Shown one piece after another: positions 5,777-8,340 of a stretch of DNA of 8,340 nucleotides. The position numbers were made by a program, and so were the translations under genes. This stretch comes from Planctomycetales bacterium (GTDB lineage: Bacteria; Planctomycetota; Planctomycetia; Pirellulales; Thermoguttaceae). How positions within the stretch are numbered: the stretch's first letter is position 1; each line of letters opens with the position of its first letter. The stretch is taken from assembly GCA_007127495.1 (NCBI GenBank), contig SKZG01000451.1, positions 1-8,340 of the forward strand, in the 5' to 3' direction. Under the pieces are notes generated by a model. That model worked only from the letters and a program-made list of their open reading frames with translations, did no database searches and was not told the DNA's origin.

Positions 5777-6151
5777 GAGTGTACGTTATCGGCACTTGCA
5801 TCGCAACATGCTCGCGTGCTGGAAGCGGCCTGTCGGGCTGCTGGCATAGGGCGCACTTGGAGCGCATGGCAGGCTGACCAGTTGTAGCGGCAATAACCGC
5901 TCCCTCCGCCGAATGCCCCCTGAATGACGCATTCGTCGTACACTTATGGTGTATAGTGGCCAAATGTACAACAGCTTTCGGGGCGCGGGTTGTGGCGTTG
6001 GCACCGCCAGCGTAGAATGGTTTTCGCGCCGTGTACAGTGCAGGGCGCTTCTGGCGCGGGTCGTCGCGCTGTGTTTGGTCAATGGATATCGACCCACAGT
6101 ACAAATCGATGCTTGTCGGAGACAACCGCAAAATGGTCGGGGTTCCGGGAG
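5777..6151. other. Divergent intergenic region between sppA and the B3-HNH gene
   Basis: Several open frames cross this region on both strands, but none has a ribosome binding site or recognisable product. Visible elements: a small hairpin AGCGG-CAATAA-CCGCT (5886-5901), an inverted repeat TACAC-TTATG-GTGTA just before a TATAGT (5952-5957), and a possible promoter for the rightward gene at 5990-6018. This DNA and the nuclease gene to its right look less GC-rich than the flanking genes, which fits acquisition from elsewhere. Confidence 0.45.
5990..6018 (+). promoter_or_regulatory. Possible sigma-70-type promoter of the B3-HNH gene
   Basis: TTGTGG (5990-5995), a 17-bp spacer and TAGAAT (6013-6018) make an acceptable -35/-10 pair. 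Transcription would start near 6025 with a leader of about 127 nt. Both hexamers deviate from consensus, so this is tentative. Confidence 0.3.
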
Positions 6152-7048
6152 ATGCAAGTAGCGGCGTCGAATACTTTTTCCATACGGGTCACGAAGAGCC
6201 GGTTGGCCAAGGGCTTGCTCGCTATACCCAGGAAACACGCGCATCTGTTCCCACCGGACAAATGTCACGTCAACGTCGTTTTCGACGATGAAGACGAGAT
6301 GGAGCAGAAGTGGTACTTACCAAACGACAAGAAGGTCAAGGAAAGACGGCTCTTTGGCCTGAGCCATTGGTTTGCACGGCGCGACGTGAAACCAGGCGAT
6401 CGATTGACGATAACGCTCGAAGGGGTGGAAACCGGAACACGAACCTACCGTGTAGCACTTGAGTCTTATATCCAAGCAAAACGTCGGCGGAATGCCCGGC
6501 AGACGTTGAAGCTCGCACGGACCGATGGCGCGGCTCTTGAGAGTTTTGAGCAGCTTGTTCAGCTCACCAACAGACGGCGAAGTCTGATAGCAAGAGAAGA
6601 GCTGTTGAGGATCGCACGAGAAGATTCGTATCAACCGCGCCCCCTGATGTCAGCGTCACGAACGCAGCGAAGTGGACATGTCCCATCCGGCATCCGCATC
6701 CTCCTTCGTGAATTGCATGAAGGCAAGTGCCAGATATGCTCGTTCACATTCCGGAAAACGAATGGTGAGCCTTTCTTTGAGATTCACCACCTCGACCCGA
6801 ACGTAGGTCACCACCCTGCAAATCTCCTTCTCCTTTGCGCGAACTGCCATGCACAGTTTGAGCACGCGGTTGTAAGTGATTATGAACGTGTCGGCGGATG
6901 GCTGGTGGCGGTGCGAATTAATGGGAAGCGATTTGCGTTGAGACAGCCGCTCAGCATTGAGCCATTGGCCCACCTGGATTCCGTTTTGCGATTGCTTTTC
7001 ATCGTAGCCTATGCTGGACTTGTGGCTGCCTGCAATTGGAGGGCATAA
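6152..7048 (+). CDS. Putative B3-like domain + HNH endonuclease fusion (candidate solitary restriction enzyme)
   Basis: 298 residues. Residues about 8-105 resemble the B3 DNA-binding pseudobarrel found in plant transcription factors and in restriction enzymes such as EcoRII and BfiI: FSIRVTKSRLAKGLLAIPRKHAHLFPP, central Trp54, GLSHWFARRDVKPGDRLTITL (69-89). The quoted order (IPRKHA, then G.S.WF, then PGD) is typical of B3. A basic helical linker follows (about 106-180), then a complete HNH module: CQIC (193-196), EIHHLD (210-215), NLLLLCANCH (224-233) and His238. Both Cys pairs and the metal and catalytic histidines are present. The start was set at ATG 6152 because the domain begins there; the frame is open upstream to 5990 but that part is not domain-like. 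GGGG nine bases upstream is a weak ribosome site. The last 25 residues are hydrophobic and look unlike the rest. No methyltransferase partner adjoins it, so a modification-dependent nuclease is possible. The B3 assignment is by eye. Confidence 0.72.
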   Translation: MQVAASNTFSIRVTKSRLAKGLLAIPRKHAHLFPPDKCHVNVVFDDEDEMEQKWYLPNDKKVKERRLFGLSHWFARRDVKPGDRLTITLEGVETGTRTYRVALESYIQAKRRRNARQTLKLARTDGAALESFEQLVQLTNRRRSLIAREELLRIAREDSYQPRPLMSASRTQRSGHVPSGIRILLRELHEGKCQICSFTFRKTNGEPFFEIHHLDPNVGHHPANLLLLCANCHAQFEHAVVSDYERVGGWLVAVRINGKRFALRQPLSIEPLAHLDSVLRLLFIVAYAGLVAACNWRA

Positions 7049-7163
7049 GGCTGGCTCAACAAGCTGTATGAGTTGGCAAACGAGTGCCACCGTACAGAGG
7101 ACACGCAGAGAGCGCTCCTCGAAGGAATATAGGCCTGTACACGCTGACCCTAAGCATAGTTCG

Positions 7164-7592
7164 CTACGAATAGAACCCCGGTAGGCCGATGGCGGGGAAG
7201 GCGTTTTCAACGTGGCGGATGGCGGGGCGGCGGGTGCCTTCCGGCCAAACGACGGCAATCACGTCGAAGCGGGCGGGCCGATCGAAGAGCCGGTGCCGTT
7301 TGAGGTAGCCGACGGCCAGGCGGGTGAGCCGGCGCTGCTTGTTCCAGTCGACCGACTCCTCCGGTCGGGTGGGTACGTCGCTTGTGCGCGTGCGTACTTC
7401 GACGAAGACGATCGTTTCGCCCGACAGGGCGACGATATCCAACTCGCCGCCTTTCCAGCTTTGCCCCCGACCCAGGATGCGGTAGCCGCGCCGGCGAAGG
7501 TATCGGGCGGCCGCGTCCTCGCCCCGCCGGCCGAGCGGTTTCTTGGGGAACCACCTTCGGAGCCATTGATCCACCCTCGCACGCACGCTCAT
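7164..7592 (-). CDS. yraN: YraN family (UPF0102) nuclease-fold protein
   Basis: 142 residues, normal family length (about 120-140). A small protein with a Holliday-junction-resolvase-like restriction endonuclease fold; its cellular role is not firmly known, but it is widely conserved and often sits beside housekeeping genes. Family hallmarks: GRRGEDAAARYLRRRGYRIL (21-40), GGELDIVA (48-55), TIVFVEVRTR (60-69), WNKQRRLTRLAVGYL (83-97) and ARFDVIAV (107-114). Presumed metal-site residues Glu25, Asp52 and Glu65 are present; the usual Lys of the EVK motif is Arg67, a substitution seen in many members. ATG 7592 has GAGGG nine bases upstream. It converges with the B3-HNH gene across 115 bp in which no terminator is evident. 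Confidence 0.92.
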   Translation of the reverse strand: MSVRARVDQWLRRWFPKKPLGRRGEDAAARYLRRRGYRILGRGQSWKGGELDIVALSGETIVFVEVRTRTSDVPTRPEESVDWNKQRRLTRLAVGYLKRHRLFDRPARFDVIAVVWPEGTRRPAIRHVENAFPAIGLPGFYS

Positions 7593-7621
7593 CGCCGGCA
7601 GCCCTCGCCAACCTTGGTCGT

Positions 7622-7715
7622 TCTTCCGTTTCTAGGTGCAAACCGCCTTTGTTTCAGCGACGGCACACGGCGTGTGTCTACGACATTGAAGCGGCCTGCA
7701 CCTAGAAACGGAAGA
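7622..7715. repeat. Palindromic repeat element (type A), uninterrupted copy
   Basis: 94 bp between perfect 19-bp inverted repeats, TCTTCCGTTTCTAGGTGCA (7622-7640) and its complement (7697-7715). Near the middle is the imperfect palindrome CACACGG-CGTGTG. The inner 80 bp (7629-7708), reversed, correspond to the interrupted element at 709-903. It fills most of the 136-bp gap between the TPR-like gene and yraN and begins 14 bp past the TPR-gene stop, the same placement as copy 1 relative to its upstream gene. It may act as an RNA hairpin at gene ends; no coding capacity. Confidence 0.87.
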
Positions 7716-7728
7716 GCCACGTTTGTCG

Positions 7729-8340
7729 TCACTTGGGAATGGTAAACATCAAGGTGCGCACTTTTTCGAGGGTTTGGAGCCTCAGATCGCGGTCGGGGAT
7801 CGACTCGGCCACGGCCTCGGCTTCGGCGAGCAGGCGATGGGCGGCTCGGCGGTAGCCGGCCTCGGCCGCCTTCGTTGCGACGTCGCACATGGCGTGGGCC
7901 TTGCTGTGCGGGTTTTCGATGGCGCGGGCGGCGGCGGTGGCCTCGCCCAGGGCCTCGCGAGCGGCCTCGCGATTGCCTAGCTCGTGAAGCTGCGCCGCCA
8001 CCAGGGCGATGCAATTGGCGCGGGTCCGGTCGTCGGCCACGGATCGAGCCGCTTCCAGCGAGGCCGCCATGATTCGCTCGACCTCCTCGGGCCGGTCCAT
8101 CCGAGCCATCGCCTTGGCGAGTTCGCCTTTCACGAGCGTCTGCCCGTAAGGATCGTCGATTTGCCCGATGAGCTTTTCGGCCGCGGCGATACTCTTTTCC
8201 GCGGCAGCCACCCGGCCGGCCGCAGCCTGGGCCCGCGCGATGCCCGCCAGCGCGCCTGCGCGAACTTCGGTGCTCTCGATCTGCTCGACGGCGCTGATTG
8301 CCGGCTCGAGGGCTTGGACGGCCTCCATGGTGCGCCCCGC
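7729..8340 (-). CDS. TPR-like helical-repeat protein, C-terminal part (gene runs off the right edge)
   Basis: The frame is open to the window edge, with 203 visible codons before TGA at 7729-7731. A Met at 8328 is unlikely to be the true start because the preceding codons continue the frame and no ribosome site precedes it. The sequence is almost wholly Ala-rich amphipathic helices in units of about 38-42 residues: RAGALAGIARAQAAAGRVAAAEKSI, LVKGELAKAMARMDRPEEVERI, RANCIALVAAQLHELGNREAAREAL, KAHAMCDVATKAAEAGYRRAAHRLL. The A-x-x-G/A-x-x-x-x-A pattern is that of TPR or a related alpha-solenoid, so it is probably a protein-interaction scaffold. The short C-terminus (TLMFTIPK) has no anchor. Subcellular location cannot be judged without the N-terminus. 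Confidence 0.75.
   Translation of the reverse strand, partial: AGRTMEAVQALEPAISAVEQIESTEVRAGALAGIARAQAAAGRVAAAEKSIAAAEKLIGQIDDPYGQTLVKGELAKAMARMDRPEEVERIMAASLEAARSVADDRTRANCIALVAAQLHELGNREAAREALGEATAAARAIENPHSKAHAMCDVATKAAEAGYRRAAHRLLAEAEAVAESIPDRDLRLQTLEKVRTLMFTIPK

Noticed and set aside
5786..6268. Minus-strand open frame of 160 codons upstream of sppA
   Set aside because: Overlaps the start of the B3-HNH gene and the sppA upstream region, Cys/Arg-rich with no recognisable domain and no ribosome site.
7049..7163. Bidirectional terminator between the convergent B3-HNH and yraN genes
   Set aside because: No GC-rich stem followed by a T-run was found on either strand.

Overview
The window looks like chromosome from a GC-rich bacterium, most plausibly a planctomycete or a close relative. 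That placement is an inference from gene style: an SppA with a long acidic spacer, small lineage-specific secreted proteins, GC-rich codon choice and many dispersed palindromic repeats. No rRNA or tRNA is present to confirm it.

Layout from left to right. 1-282 is the 5' part of an ammonium transporter gene (amt, minus strand), with a near-consensus sigma-54 promoter at 352-367. 368-708 has no gene. 709-903 is a palindromic repeat element into which a second, 117-bp palindromic element has inserted. 918-3113 is a tight minus-strand operon, transcribed in the order: small secreted protein of unknown function (start 3113), phospholipid-methyltransferase-like SAM enzyme, membrane-anchored endonuclease/exonuclease/phosphatase (EEP) fold protein whose catalytic residues are largely replaced. 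3114-3653 is a gene-free gap holding the operon's 5' region, a second inverted copy of the 117-bp element and a strong hairpin. 3654-5714 is sppA (signal peptide peptidase, minus) with a consensus extended -10 promoter. A divergent gene, 6152-7048 on the plus strand, encodes an apparent B3-like DNA-binding domain joined to an HNH nuclease, a candidate solitary restriction or modification-dependent nuclease. 7164-7592 is yraN (minus). 7622-7715 is an intact copy of the outer repeat element seen interrupted at 709-903. 7729-8340 is the 3' end of a TPR-like gene (minus).

Functionally, most genes are housekeeping or envelope-related: nitrogen uptake, membrane protein quality control, possible lipid methylation. 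The accessory component is the B3-HNH nuclease and the repeat elements. The most informative structure is non-coding. Two copies of a 117-bp element (113 of 117 positions identical by eye) sit in inverted orientation on either side of the three-gene operon. Each contains a 54-bp core made of two opposed GTAG-plus-hairpin units, the architecture of REPINs. One copy has landed inside a different repeat whose empty version is preserved 7 kb away, so insertion with a probable TA target duplication can be read directly from the window.
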